Shown in pieces: positions 6,566 to 14,583 of a stretch of DNA of 14,583 nucleotides. This stretch comes from Janthinobacterium lividum (lineage in GTDB: Bacteria > Pseudomonadota > Gammaproteobacteria > Burkholderiales > Burkholderiaceae_D). The stretch is taken from NCBI GenBank assembly GCA_945864765.1, contig CAMBDR010000035.1:1-14583 (forward strand), written 5' to 3'. Each line of letters begins with the position of its first letter. Positions within the stretch are counted from its first letter, which is position 1. The notes below the pieces were generated by a model. That model had not been told where the DNA came from. It made no database searches and saw only the letters and a list, made by a program, of their open reading frames with translations. The translations under genes were made by a program, and so were the position numbers.

Positions 6566-7426
6566 TTGTTAGTCATTGTCGGATATCTAATTGTACTTGG
6601 ATGCGTTTTTGGTGGCTTTATGATAAGTGGCGGCCATTTGCATTCTTTATGGCAACCAGTCGAATTATTGATGATTGGCGGTGCCGCTGCGGGGGCGTTT
6701 CTTGTTGGGAATAATGGCAAGTCGATTAAGGCAACTTTAAAAGCGTTACCAACGCTGTTGCAAGGATCTCGTTATACCAAAGACCTGTATATGGAGATGA
6801 TGTCGCTACTGTTTGATGTTTTAAGCAAAGTGCGCAAAGAAGGCTTGATGTCAATTGAAGGGGATATTGAATCGCCGGCAGAGAGTCCTGTCTTTAGCAA
6901 ATATCCGGGTATTCTGGCCGACCATCATATGATTGAATTCATGACCGATTATTTGCGGTTGATGGTTTCTGGCAACATGGATGCATTCCAAATCGAAAAT
7001 TTAATGGATAATGAAATCGAAACCCATCATCATGAGGGGGAGGTTCCGGTTCATTGCATTGCCAAGCTCGGCGATGGTTTGCCCGCGTTTGGTATTGTGG
7101 CTGCGGTGATGGGGGTGGTGCATACGATGGCTTCGGTTGGTATCCCACCTGCAGAATTAGGTATTTTGATTGCGAATGCTTTGGTTGGAACCTTTTTGGG
7201 TATTTTGCTGGCTTACGGCTTTGTTGGGCCGCTGTCGAGTTTATTGGAACAAAAGCTGGGCGAGTCGTCAAAAATGTATCAATGTGTGAAAGTGACGTTG
7301 CTGGCAAGTTTAAATGGCTATGCCCCGGCTTTGGCGGTGGAGTTTGGACGTAAAGTGTTATATTCAACCGAGCGGCCAACTTTCTCTGAATTGGAAGATC
7401 ATATAAAGAAAGCCAAGACCAAATAA
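6566..7426 (+). CDS. motA: Flagellar motor stator protein MotA (TTG start)
   Basis: MotA forms the proton-driven stator with MotB in the inner membrane. The 286-residue product has the family's four membrane segments (two near the N-terminus, two at about 165-220). With TTG 6566 as residue 1, the key residues fall at Arg90, Glu98 (KVRKEGLMSIEGDIE) and Pro173 (GDGLPAFG), exactly the numbers in E. coli MotA, and the N-terminus reads MLVIVGYLIVLG as expected. A GGAG at about 6553-6556 lies upstream of this TTG. The frame stays open back to a GTG at 6512, but those 18 extra residues do not fit the family. motB follows after 70 bases. No sigma-28 promoter was found directly upstream, so it may be read from the flhDC side. 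Confidence 0.95.
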   Translation: MLVIVGYLIVLGCVFGGFMISGGHLHSLWQPVELLMIGGAAAGAFLVGNNGKSIKATLKALPTLLQGSRYTKDLYMEMMSLLFDVLSKVRKEGLMSIEGDIESPAESPVFSKYPGILADHHMIEFMTDYLRLMVSGNMDAFQIENLMDNEIETHHHEGEVPVHCIAKLGDGLPAFGIVAAVMGVVHTMASVGIPPAELGILIANALVGTFLGILLAYGFVGPLSSLLEQKLGESSKMYQCVKVTLLASLNGYAPALAVEFGRKVLYSTERPTFSELEDHIKKAKTK

Positions 7427-7496
7427 TCTCAACGGTTAGGTTGTAACTGATTTGTAGCTGAGTTGTAAATTAGCAGCACTTTTTTCGGAAATTATT

Positions 7497-8405
7497 ATGG
7501 CTGATGAAGGTCTACGTCCGATTGTAGTCAAGCGCATCAAAAAAGGTGGCGGTGGGCACCATGGTGGTGCCTGGAAAATCGCGTATGCTGATTTTGTAAC
7601 GGCGATGATGGCGTTTTTTCTATTAATGTGGTTGTTGGGTTCAACCACCAAAGGTGATTTGAATGGTATTTCGGAATATTTCCAAACTCCCTTGCGGGTA
7701 GGGTTGCTGGGTGGGGATGGCAGTGGTGACAGCTCCAGTGTGGTGAAGGGCGGTGGTAAGGATCTCACGAAGAAATCAGGTCAGGTTAAAAATGGCAGTG
7801 ATCCACCACGTAAACAACACTATGATTTGAAAAAAGCGCAGGCAGAGCTTGAAAAAGTCGAAGCCAGTCGTCTAAAGGAATTGAAAATCAAACTTGAAGA
7901 TGTGATTGATAAGAGTCCTGAGTTACGGCAATTTAAAGAACAGTTGTTAATTGATATTACGACTGAAGGCTTGCGAATTCAAATTGTTGATGCACTGAAC
8001 AGGCCGATGTTTGCTTTGGCAAAAGCCGAATTGCAGCCACATATGCAACTTATTTTGGCAGAAATTGGCACAGTTCTTAATGAGTTTGATCACAAGATCA
8101 GTTTATCCGGCCACACCGACTCGACACCCTACGCAAACGGTGATAAAGGGTATAGCAATTGGGAGCTTTCTGCGGATCGGGCCAACGCATCACGCCGGCA
8201 ATTGATGACTCAAGGACGTATGGATGCCAATAAAGTGCTGCGGGTGGTAGGTTTGGCTGACTCGGTGCATTTGGATAAGGCTGATCCATTTAATCCAATC
8301 AACCGACGTATTAGTATTATAGTTATGAATAAGCGTACCGAACAAGCGATTTCCCGGGATGGTGTGGGAATGGAGGTCGAGAATGATGCAGGTGCGAAGA
8401 ATTAA
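7497..8405 (+). CDS. motB: Flagellar motor stator protein MotB
   Basis: MotB is the peptidoglycan-anchored stator subunit. The 302-residue product has a short cytoplasmic basic N-terminus (VVKRIKKGGGGHHGGAWK) and a single membrane helix at about 27-48 with the proton-carrying Asp32 in AYADFVTAMMAFFLLMWLLG. A plug/linker region follows from about 55 to 155. The C-terminal OmpA-like peptidoglycan-binding domain at about 155-285 includes LSGHTDSTPY and ELSADRANASRR. Length is close to the usual 300-310. ATG 7497 is preceded by CGGAA at about 7486-7490. Three loose TTGTA repeats at 7441-7472 fill the gap after motA. Confidence 0.96.
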   Translation: MADEGLRPIVVKRIKKGGGGHHGGAWKIAYADFVTAMMAFFLLMWLLGSTTKGDLNGISEYFQTPLRVGLLGGDGSGDSSSVVKGGGKDLTKKSGQVKNGSDPPRKQHYDLKKAQAELEKVEASRLKELKIKLEDVIDKSPELRQFKEQLLIDITTEGLRIQIVDALNRPMFALAKAELQPHMQLILAEIGTVLNEFDHKISLSGHTDSTPYANGDKGYSNWELSADRANASRRQLMTQGRMDANKVLRVVGLADSVHLDKADPFNPINRRISIIVMNKRTEQAISRDGVGMEVENDAGAKN

Positions 8406-8587
8406 AGGTGAATTTGCCGAAAAGATGCTTGTTTTCAGAAAATTGAGCGTAAATTATGCAGTAGGCGAGTAGACGTGATGTAATCGTTTTGGCGGGGTAG
8501 TAGTTTGATCTGTGTGTAAAGCTAAACTAAGGTGAAAGAGGATTTATTTCTTTCTTCTTGGCGCTTGTTTATTTGAGGATGCCACGA

Positions 8588-9136
8588 ATGAGCAGAAAAA
8601 AGTTGCTTAGCTCGCATGTTAAACGCTTATTGTCTGGAGTATCCGATCATGGCATGCGGCATTTGACAGAGATTGAGGCTGATTTGGTTCAGGTTTCGCT
8701 TTTGCTGATTGAGGCGATTGAAAAATTGAGCGGTAATTTCATGGCTGTGCATAATGCAGTTTCTGCGCAACAGGATACGATCAATTTATTGCTTGCCGGC
8801 GGTAAGCCTGGCCCTGACGAAATTAGTAAGCTCGTTGACATGCCCAATGAAATCGGCGCGTATGTTAACGCTGCAGTCACAAGTATGCAGTTTCAAGACA
8901 TGACGAGCCAGTTGTTGGATAGAACGCAAAAGCGGGTCGTGGGCTTGCGTGAGTTTTTGGGAACATTAGGTGATCATGGGGCTGAGATTTTGGCAGAGAG
9001 TAGTAATGATGAAATTGTTGCTTTAATTAGTGCAATCAACATGAATCTTGCAATTCAAAGCCTCGAATTGAAAAGTGTGTTGCGTAAAGCAGTGAATCAA
9101 CAGCATTTGGAGAGTGGTGATATTGAGCTTTTCTAG
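8588..9136 (+). CDS. CheZ-like chemotaxis protein, putative CheY-P phosphatase
   Basis: The 182-residue, largely helical product has MQFQDMTSQLLDRTQKR at about 100-116. This matches the catalytic region of CheZ (DFQDLTGQ in E. coli) and keeps the DxxxQ pair as Asp104 and Gln108. The C-terminus, SGDIELF, is acidic and ends in an aromatic residue, like the CheY-docking tail of CheZ. It lies directly before cheY, which fits. It is shorter than E. coli CheZ (214), and elsewhere it is not obviously CheZ, so it may be a divergent CheZ or a separate family that uses the same chemistry. The ATG at 8588 has GAGG at 8575-8578, nine bases away; a TTG at 8558 and an ATG at 8579 in the same frame are poorer. 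The 182 bases after motB show no clear promoter. Confidence 0.7.
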   Translation: MSRKKLLSSHVKRLLSGVSDHGMRHLTEIEADLVQVSLLLIEAIEKLSGNFMAVHNAVSAQQDTINLLLAGGKPGPDEISKLVDMPNEIGAYVNAAVTSMQFQDMTSQLLDRTQKRVVGLREFLGTLGDHGAEILAESSNDEIVALISAINMNLAIQSLELKSVLRKAVNQQHLESGDIELF

Positions 9137-9198
9137 TGTTTGGTGAGTGTAAAAATAGGGGACCGGAGCGTCCTAAATTTAGAAAAGTAGGAGCAAAG

Positions 9199-9564
9199 AT
9201 GGCTAAAACGATACTTGCAGTTGATGATTCCAGCTCGTTACGGCAGATGGTGGCGTTCAGTCTAAAGGCCGCAGGTTATTTGGTGGTGGAAGCGGTGGAT
9301 GGACAGGATGGTTTGGAGAAAGCAAAAAACCAGACTGTCGATTTGGTGCTAACTGACCAAAATATGCCACGTATGGATGGTTTGGCATTGATCAAATTGC
9401 TCCGTGGCATTGCGAGCTATCAAAAGGTGCCAATCTTAATGCTGACTACCGAGTCCAGCGATGAGATGAAGGCCAAGGGACGGGCGGCTGGCGCAAATGG
9501 CTGGTTGGTGAAGCCATTTGATCCACAAAAGTTGATCGAAGTGGTCAAGAAGGTGATTGGCTAA
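9199..9564 (+). CDS. cheY: Chemotaxis response regulator CheY
   Basis: This is a stand-alone receiver domain of 121 residues that carries the signal from CheA to the flagellar motor switch. The acidic pocket is Asp9 and Asp10 (AVDDSSS), the phosphorylation site is Asp53 (LVLTDQNMPRMDG), and the switch residues are Thr83 (MLTTES) and Lys105 (LVKPF). Trp102 sits at the position of the aromatic that CheY uses for signalling (Tyr106 in E. coli). The ATG at 9199 has TAGGAG at 9188-9193, five bases away. The frame is open back to 9136, but the extra 21 residues have no place in the fold. cheA follows after 53 bases. Confidence 0.94.
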   Translation: MAKTILAVDDSSSLRQMVAFSLKAAGYLVVEAVDGQDGLEKAKNQTVDLVLTDQNMPRMDGLALIKLLRGIASYQKVPILMLTTESSDEMKAKGRAAGANGWLVKPFDPQKLIEVVKKVIG

Positions 9565-9617
9565 ATCACTTGGGGACGCGCGAAAATGGTGCAATGTGAA
9601 CGAGACGGAGTCTGACA

Positions 9618-11798
9618 ATGACCATCGATATAAGTCAGTTCTTTCAGGTATTTTTCGATGAAGCTGAAGAACTCTTGGCCGAGAAGGAGCGCTTGCTTTT
9701 GGCGGTAGATGTTTCTGCACCTGATGCAGAACACCTGCATGCGATATTTCGCACAGCCCATTCCATTAAAGGGGGGGCCGCGACATTCGGTTTGACTGAC
9801 ATGACCGAAGTGACTCACATTCTGGAGTCATTACTGGATAAGATACGCAAAGGTGAAATGGCTTTAACCGCCGAGCATGTTGATGCTTTTTTGGTGGCCA
9901 AAGATATCCTGAAAATGCAATTGGACGGGCATCGCCTGGGAACGCCGGTTAACCAGGATGCCGTGGCCGATGCGCGCATGATGTTGCAATCTTTTTTGGT
10001 TGAAACAGCGGGTAAAGATTCTCAGGCAAAACTGGTGCTGGCACCTAGCATCGTAGAACCAGCTCGCCCGGTTGCACTCGATTTAACCGGGGCCAAGCGC
10101 TATCGCATCGAATTGCCTGAACTTTCCCAGCGCGACATCAATGCTTTGGCTGCGGAATTGGGACTTTTGGGGCGAATCAGCATTGCGCCGATTGATGGCA
10201 AGCGTTTTGTTGCGACGCTCACGACCAATGAAAGTATCGACGATATCGTTGCGATTTGCTCATTTATTCTCGATCCAAAAGATTTAAAGATTATGGATGC
10301 GCCAGCGCTCACTGCGGAGCAAAGTCAAGCGGAGCAGTTGGCCAAAGCCAAGATGGAAGAAGAACAGGGTTATGGCTTTTTTGATCCGATCGAGCCACCG
10401 CAGGAAGTTGAGTTAAGCGATGACGAGCGCGGTTATGGATTCTTTCAACCTTTGGATCAAATCCGTGCTGCTGCAACAAAAACTGTGGCAAGTCCACCTG
10501 ATGCGGGCGGCAATGCCAATACAACACGTGATGCCGAGGCTGAACCGCAAAATGAAGTTCAGGTTGAGAAAAAGGTTGCGGTAAAACGTGAAAGTGATAA
10601 GAGTGCCAGTGAATCTTCATCGATACGTGTCAGTATCGAGAAAGTCGATCAATTAATTAATTTAATTGGTGAGTTGGTGATCACACAGGCAATGATTGAG
10701 CAGCGTTCGAGTTCTCTTGATCCAATGTTGCATGAGCGCTTGCTCAACAGCGTGAGTCAATTGACTCGTAATACCCGGGATTTGCAAGAAGCGGTCATGT
10801 CAATACGCATGATGCCAATGGATTTCGTATTTTCTCGCTTCCCACGCATGGTACGGGACCTTGCTGCCAAGTTGGGCAAAAAAGTTGATTTCATCACTCA
10901 TGGTGCCGCAACTGAATTGGATAAAGGCTTAATCGAGCGCATTGTTGATCCTTTGACACATTTAGTGCGTAATAGTATCGATCATGGCATCGAAATGCCA
11001 AATGCGCGTTCGGCGGCTGGTAAAAGCGAGGCTGGGCGTTTATTTTTGTCCGCGGGCCATCAAGGCGGAAACATCGTGATTGAAGTGAGCGACGATGGTG
11101 GTGGTTTGAATCGCGAAAAAATTCTGACCAAAGCCAAACAACAAGGCTTACCCGTATCAGATAGCATGAGCGATAGCGATGTTTGGCAATTAATCTTCGC
11201 GCCCGGTTTTTCTACCGCAGAAACGATCACTGACGTATCCGGACGAGGCGTCGGAATGGATGTGGTGAAGCGCAATATCGCCGCGATGGGCGGTTCGGTT
11301 GATATTCGATCTGCCAAAGGATTTGGCACCACCATTTCGATTTCATTGCCATTAACACTGGCGATTCTGGATGGCATGTCGATTAAAGTCGGCGAAGAGG
11401 TTTATATTTTGCCTTTGAGTTTTGTGGTTGAATCTTTGCAACCGGTTGCCACCGATATTAAAGAAATTAGCGGAAAAGGGAGGGTAATCAAAGTGCGTGG
11501 TGAATACCTGCCGCTTATTCCTTTATATCAAATGTTCGATATCGAACCACGTTTTACTGATCCTTCGGCTGGTATTGTCGTCATTCTGGAATCGGATGGC
11601 AAAAAAGCTGGTCTGTTTGTGGATGATTTAGTTGGGCAGCAACAGGTGGTGGTTAAAAATCTCGAATCAAATTATAGAAAAGTGATGGGTATATCCGGGG
11701 CAACCATATTGGGCGATGGTGGTGTCTCGCTGATTTTGGATGTTGCTGCATTGTTGCGTTCAAGTCGTCAGTTAGTGGATGAATCAATTTTTACTTGA
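9618..11798 (+). CDS. cheA: Chemotaxis sensor histidine kinase CheA
   Basis: CheA autophosphorylates under receptor control and passes phosphate to CheY. The 726-residue product has the full domain set: P1 (1 to about 125) with His48 in AHSIKGG; P2 CheY-binding region at about 158-228; a linker of about 100 residues; P3 dimerisation helices at about 335-397; P4 ATPase at about 398-578, with the N box LVRNSIDHG (449-457), DDGGGL (492-497) and GRGVGMDVV (542-550); and a CheW-like P5 from about 580 to 715. The linker carries two copies of GYGFF (251-255 and 272-276), each followed by a residue and Pro. GGAG at 9607-9610 precedes the ATG by seven bases. cheW follows after 20 bases. Confidence 0.97.
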   Translation: MTIDISQFFQVFFDEAEELLAEKERLLLAVDVSAPDAEHLHAIFRTAHSIKGGAATFGLTDMTEVTHILESLLDKIRKGEMALTAEHVDAFLVAKDILKMQLDGHRLGTPVNQDAVADARMMLQSFLVETAGKDSQAKLVLAPSIVEPARPVALDLTGAKRYRIELPELSQRDINALAAELGLLGRISIAPIDGKRFVATLTTNESIDDIVAICSFILDPKDLKIMDAPALTAEQSQAEQLAKAKMEEEQGYGFFDPIEPPQEVELSDDERGYGFFQPLDQIRAAATKTVASPPDAGGNANTTRDAEAEPQNEVQVEKKVAVKRESDKSASESSSIRVSIEKVDQLINLIGELVITQAMIEQRSSSLDPMLHERLLNSVSQLTRNTRDLQEAVMSIRMMPMDFVFSRFPRMVRDLAAKLGKKVDFITHGAATELDKGLIERIVDPLTHLVRNSIDHGIEMPNARSAAGKSEAGRLFLSAGHQGGNIVIEVSDDGGGLNREKILTKAKQQGLPVSDSMSDSDVWQLIFAPGFSTAETITDVSGRGVGMDVVKRNIAAMGGSVDIRSAKGFGTTISISLPLTLAILDGMSIKVGEEVYILPLSFVVESLQPVATDIKEISGKGRVIKVRGEYLPLIPLYQMFDIEPRFTDPSAGIVVILESDGKKAGLFVDDLVGQQQVVVKNLESNYRKVMGISGATILGDGGVSLILDVAALLRSSRQLVDESIFT

Positions 11799-11818
11799 TT
11801 TTTTAAATGGGTATAAAC

Positions 11819-12331
11819 ATGTCGAAAAATGCAAATGAATCTTCATTGTCGAATAGTTCCGGGGCAAACAAGGAAATATCGGGGCACGAATTTTTGGCAT
11901 TTACACTTGGTACAGAAGAATATGGCATTGATATTCTGAAAGTCCAGGAGATTCGTGGTTATGAAGCGGTAACCCGCATCGCCAATGCCCCGGAATTTAT
12001 CAAGGGCGTGATTAATTTGCGCGGAATTATTATTCCTGTGGTTGATATGCGAATTAAATTTAACTTGGGCTCGCCCGTATATGACCAGTTTACGGTGGTG
12101 ATTATTTTAAATATTCGTGGACGAGTGGTTGGAATGGTGGTTGATAGCGTGTCCGATGTGACAACGCTGTCTCCTGAGCAGGTAAAGCCCGCGCCAGAAA
12201 TGGGTACTGCATTCAATACCGATTATTTGATCGGATTGGGAACGATAGATCAGAGGATGTTGATCTTGGTTGATATCGATAAATTAATGTCAAGCTCGGA
12301 GATGGGTTTGATGGAAAAATTAGCTGCTTAA
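11819..12331 (+). CDS. cheW: Chemotaxis coupling protein CheW
   Basis: CheW is the adaptor that links receptors to CheA in the array. The 170-residue product has a polar N-terminus of about 20 residues, then the CheW fold: EFLAFTLGTEEYGIDILKVQ at about 24-43, the IKGVINLRGIIIPVVDMR core at about 61-78, and a C-terminal DQRMLILVDIDKL strand. The ATG at 11819 was chosen over the one at 11807, which has no purine-rich site before it; GGG at 11809-11811 gives 11819 a weak one. The choice changes only four residues. The gene belongs to the cheY-cheA-cheW run. Confidence 0.95.
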   Translation: MSKNANESSLSNSSGANKEISGHEFLAFTLGTEEYGIDILKVQEIRGYEAVTRIANAPEFIKGVINLRGIIIPVVDMRIKFNLGSPVYDQFTVVIILNIRGRVVGMVVDSVSDVTTLSPEQVKPAPEMGTAFNTDYLIGLGTIDQRMLILVDIDKLMSSSEMGLMEKLAA

Positions 12332-12433
12332 GCACAGTTTAATAAAAGGATTTTTGGGGGAATGAATAATATCATGGGAGATGATTGGTTAAGATAAATT
12401 CATTCTGATACGAGGAGTGTTCAGGGAGGATGT

Positions 12434-13981
12434 ATGGTTAAGTTGACAGATATTAAAATCGGATTTCGTTTGAGTTTGGGTTTCGGTTTAATTCTGTTAT
12501 GTGCCCTGGTACTATTGGTTCTTGGTCTGTGGAGGATGAGTGAATTGCAAGCATCCACGGATTTTATTGTGAATGGAAAAGTAAAAAGTTTAATCAATGC
12601 AACTGGTATGCGAGAAGGCGGTTGGGCTTTAGCCTTGACCTTGCGTAAAGTCAGTACGCCAACGGATGCGATGGAAGCAGAACGAGAAACCAGGCGGTTA
12701 GTGTCAATTATGGCTTCATATCAAAAGGCAGAGCGTGATATGAAGGCAATGATTGTAAGCGAGCGCGAGAAGCAATTGTTGAATTCGGTGCAAGAGCAAA
12801 CGATGGTGGTATTTCCTTTGGTGGAAAAGGTGCGCAAGTTTGTTGATGGGGGGAACTTTTTTGACGCGGCTTTGTTGTTGAAGGGGGAGTTCCCTGGGCC
12901 GCATGAGAAATGGATGGCCGCCTTGAGTGTTTTGGCTGATCATCAAAATAAGATAATGAATGAAACCTATGAGGAATCGAAGCAAAAATATCGAACCGCA
13001 ATGATTGGTATGTCTGCCATTGGGATTGTGATGTTTTTATTGGGTGTTATTGTCGCGACCGTCATTACTGGAACCATTATCAAGCCATTGCACCAGGCTG
13101 GACACGTTGTTGATTTTATTGCGCGAGGAGATTTAACTGAAACGATTGAATCAACCGGAAAAGATGAGGCAGCAAAGATGCTGCAATCGCTTAAAATGAT
13201 GCAGCAGAATCTGATACATGCTTTACATCAAATTCAGGAAGGAAGTGAAGCAATTCATGTTGCATCCAAAGAAATTGCGGCTGGCAATTCCGATTTATCA
13301 AACAGAACCGAAGCACAAGCGAGTTCGCTGGAGGAGACGGCAAGTTCAATGGAGGAGTTGACAGCCACTGTGAGGCAAAATTCAAACAACGCGAAACAAG
13401 CGAATGAATTGGTCGTTTCTGCTTCTGCAATTGCGGTTAAGGGGGGGAAGGTGGTTTCCCAAGTGGTTTCTACGATGGGATCGATAAAAGATAGTTCACG
13501 TAAGATTGTTGATATTATTTCAGTCATTGATGGCATTGCTTTTCAAACCAATATTTTGGCTTTGAATGCGGCGGTCGAAGCGGCACGGGCTGGTGAGCAA
13601 GGCCGTGGATTTGCGGTGGTGGCGGCTGAAGTTCGGAATTTGGCGCAGCGTTCGGCTGGGGCGGCCAAGGAAATTAAAACCTTGATTGGTAATTCGGTTG
13701 AGCAAGTGGATTTAGGTGGCCGCTTAGTTGATGATGCAGGTCAAACCATGCAAGAGATCGTCGGGTCAGTCAAAAGAGTGGCCGATATTATGAATGAAAT
13801 TTCTGCTGCGAGTCATGAGCAAAGTAATGGTATCGAAGAAGTGAATTTGGCAGTAACGCAAATGGATGAAATGACGCAGCAAAATGCTGCGTTGGTTGAG
13901 CAAGCGGCTGCTGCAGCTCAAAGTATGCAGGATCAATCCAAGAAGTTGGATGATGCGGTCAGAATGTTTAAGTTACGTTGA
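12434..13981 (+). CDS. Methyl-accepting chemotaxis protein (transmembrane receptor)
   Basis: The 515-residue product has a membrane segment at about 10-33, a helical periplasmic ligand-binding domain of about 155 residues (four-helix-bundle type by length and position), a second membrane segment at about 190-213, a HAMP linker at about 213-265, and a cytoplasmic signalling domain to the end. The signalling tip around residues 365-405 reads DGIAFQTNILALNAAVEAAR and GRGFAVVAAEVRNLAQRSA, nearly identical to enterobacterial receptors. It lacks the C-terminal NWETF-type tether for CheR and CheB, ending RMFKLR. The ligand cannot be read from the sequence. GGGAGGA at 12424-12430 is close to the ATG (three bases). 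It follows cheW by 102 bases with no clear terminator. Confidence 0.95.
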   Translation: MVKLTDIKIGFRLSLGFGLILLCALVLLVLGLWRMSELQASTDFIVNGKVKSLINATGMREGGWALALTLRKVSTPTDAMEAERETRRLVSIMASYQKAERDMKAMIVSEREKQLLNSVQEQTMVVFPLVEKVRKFVDGGNFFDAALLLKGEFPGPHEKWMAALSVLADHQNKIMNETYEESKQKYRTAMIGMSAIGIVMFLLGVIVATVITGTIIKPLHQAGHVVDFIARGDLTETIESTGKDEAAKMLQSLKMMQQNLIHALHQIQEGSEAIHVASKEIAAGNSDLSNRTEAQASSLEETASSMEELTATVRQNSNNAKQANELVVSASAIAVKGGKVVSQVVSTMGSIKDSSRKIVDIISVIDGIAFQTNILALNAAVEAARAGEQGRGFAVVAAEVRNLAQRSAGAAKEIKTLIGNSVEQVDLGGRLVDDAGQTMQEIVGSVKRVADIMNEISAASHEQSNGIEEVNLAVTQMDEMTQQNAALVEQAAAAAQSMQDQSKKLDDAVRMFKLR

Positions 13982-14330
13982 TTTTGAAAACTATTGTGTC
14001 GATTGATGGCGTTGCAAGGGGTGGAAATTGTGATCTATCGAAGCAATTTTTTGAAAAAGGTTGGCTGTTGTGAACGAAGTGTATCCTTATCGTTCATTTC
14101 ACTTAAAAATAAATGCTTGTTATCCGAAGATAGGAAAATTTGTAGGATAATCAGATGTGGGAGAAATGAAGTTGTCAGTTCTCAATAATTGCGTTCTTTG
14201 CATTGTTTTGAATTTGTTTCCTCAACCTTTGAGTGGCATGCTTAAATAATAGGGATCTTGCGTCTCGCTTGATTGAAGCATGCAGGTGTAGGCTTTATGA
14301 GTTCTTTGTTGGTTTTTTTGGGGAAGAATT
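13982..14330. other. Intergenic region between two chemoreceptor genes
   Basis: This 349-base gap holds no convincing gene. Inverted repeats are present: TGAACGA (14071-14077) with TCGTTCA (14090-14096), TTATCC (14120-14125) with GGATAA (14145-14150), and GCATGCTT (14236-14243) with AAGCATGC (14276-14283). None is followed by a T-run, so none is a clear terminator. A possible sigma-28 promoter lies at 14104-14130. Confidence 0.7.
14104..14130 (+). promoter_or_regulatory. Possible sigma-28 promoter for the second chemoreceptor gene
   Basis: TAAAAATA at 14104-14111, an 11-base spacer, and TCCGAAGA at 14123-14130. The essential TAAA and CCGA parts are present at the right spacing, but the match is 10-11 of 16, well below the three promoters upstream of flhDC. 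It would leave a leader of about 190 bases. Confidence 0.3.
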
Positions 14331-14583
14331 ATGACTTTGAGTGATTACCGTATCGGAGCTCGTCTCGGTGTGGGATTCGGTGTGATATTAACGATTCTCG
14401 TTATGACTTTGGTTTTAACGATTTTTCTTAATATAAGAAATAAAGAAGCTTTGATGAGCGGTCTTAATGTCGCAGATGGTAAAAGTTTAATCGCATCTGA
14501 TATGAAAAGTGCGATACTGGAGTCGGGTATCGCCTCTCGAAATATAGGTTTGCATACTGATCCCGTCGAAATGCAAAAAGAAC
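14331..14583 (+). CDS. Methyl-accepting chemotaxis protein, N-terminal part (cut by window edge)
   Basis: The first 84 residues of a second receptor are present and the rest lies outside the window. The N-terminus, MTLSDYRIGARLGVGFGVIL, has the same layout as the first receptor (short polar start, R/G-L-GFG, then a membrane segment at about 11-33). It continues into a helical periplasmic region with the DMKSAILESGIASRN pattern seen in four-helix-bundle receptors. GGGGAAG at about 14320-14326 precedes the ATG. The two receptors have clearly different sequences, so this is not a recent duplication. Confidence 0.85.
   Translation, partial: MTLSDYRIGARLGVGFGVILTILVMTLVLTIFLNIRNKEALMSGLNVADGKSLIASDMKSAILESGIASRNIGLHTDPVEMQKE

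Noticed and set aside
12343..12369. Sigma-28-like sequence (TAAAAGGA, 11 bases, ATGAATAA) before the first chemoreceptor gene.
   Set aside because: The -10 lacks the CCGA core that FliA promoters need.
13994..14188. 64-codon plus-strand frame after the first chemoreceptor.
   Set aside because: Composition rich in Cys, Ser and Arg, no ribosome binding site, and it runs through inverted repeats and a candidate promoter.

Overview
The window reads as a flagellar and chemotaxis locus of a betaproteobacterium, most likely Burkholderiales and perhaps Oxalobacteraceae. The basis is gene order and protein character (flhDC, motAB, cheY, cheA, cheW, then chemoreceptors), not a database match; the genus cannot be read from the sequence. 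There is no sign of insertion sequences, CRISPR, tRNA or rRNA genes.

Layout. Positions 3-161 hold the last 52 codons of an unrecognised plus-strand gene. It converges on a very large minus-strand gene (205-4038), which encodes a 1277-residue Ala/Gln/Glu/Arg-rich coiled coil with one membrane segment near its C-terminus. A 638-base divergent regulatory region (4039-4676) separates that gene from flhD and flhC. After flhC come a membrane-anchored methyltransferase, the stator genes motA and motB, a CheZ-like protein, cheY, cheA, cheW, a complete chemoreceptor gene, a 349-base gap, and the start of a second chemoreceptor gene cut by the window edge. Everything from flhD onward is on the plus strand.

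How the parts fit. FlhD and FlhC form the master activator of flagellar genes. MotA and MotB form the proton-driven stator. The receptors, CheW, CheA and CheY form the signalling chain to the motor, and the CheZ-like protein carries a DxxxQ motif of the kind that removes phosphate from CheY. The methyltransferase sits directly behind flhC, with no recognisable ribosome binding site of its own, so it is probably translationally coupled to flhC.

The most unusual content is (1) three tandem, almost perfect sigma-28 (FliA) promoter sequences, about 75 bases apart, all pointing at flhDC, a gene pair normally at the top of the cascade and not under FliA; (2) two neighbouring palindromes and a CCAGGT/ACCTGG operator-like cluster between those promoters and flhD; (3) the giant coiled-coil gene, with internal duplications in exact multiples of seven residues and a perfect sigma-28 -10 element in front of it, which suggests an undescribed scaffold co-expressed with motility genes; and (4) the flhC-linked membrane methyltransferase. 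Several starts are reassigned here from ribosome binding sites or family residue numbering: the coiled-coil gene, flhD, flhC, motA (TTG), the CheZ-like gene, cheY and cheW.
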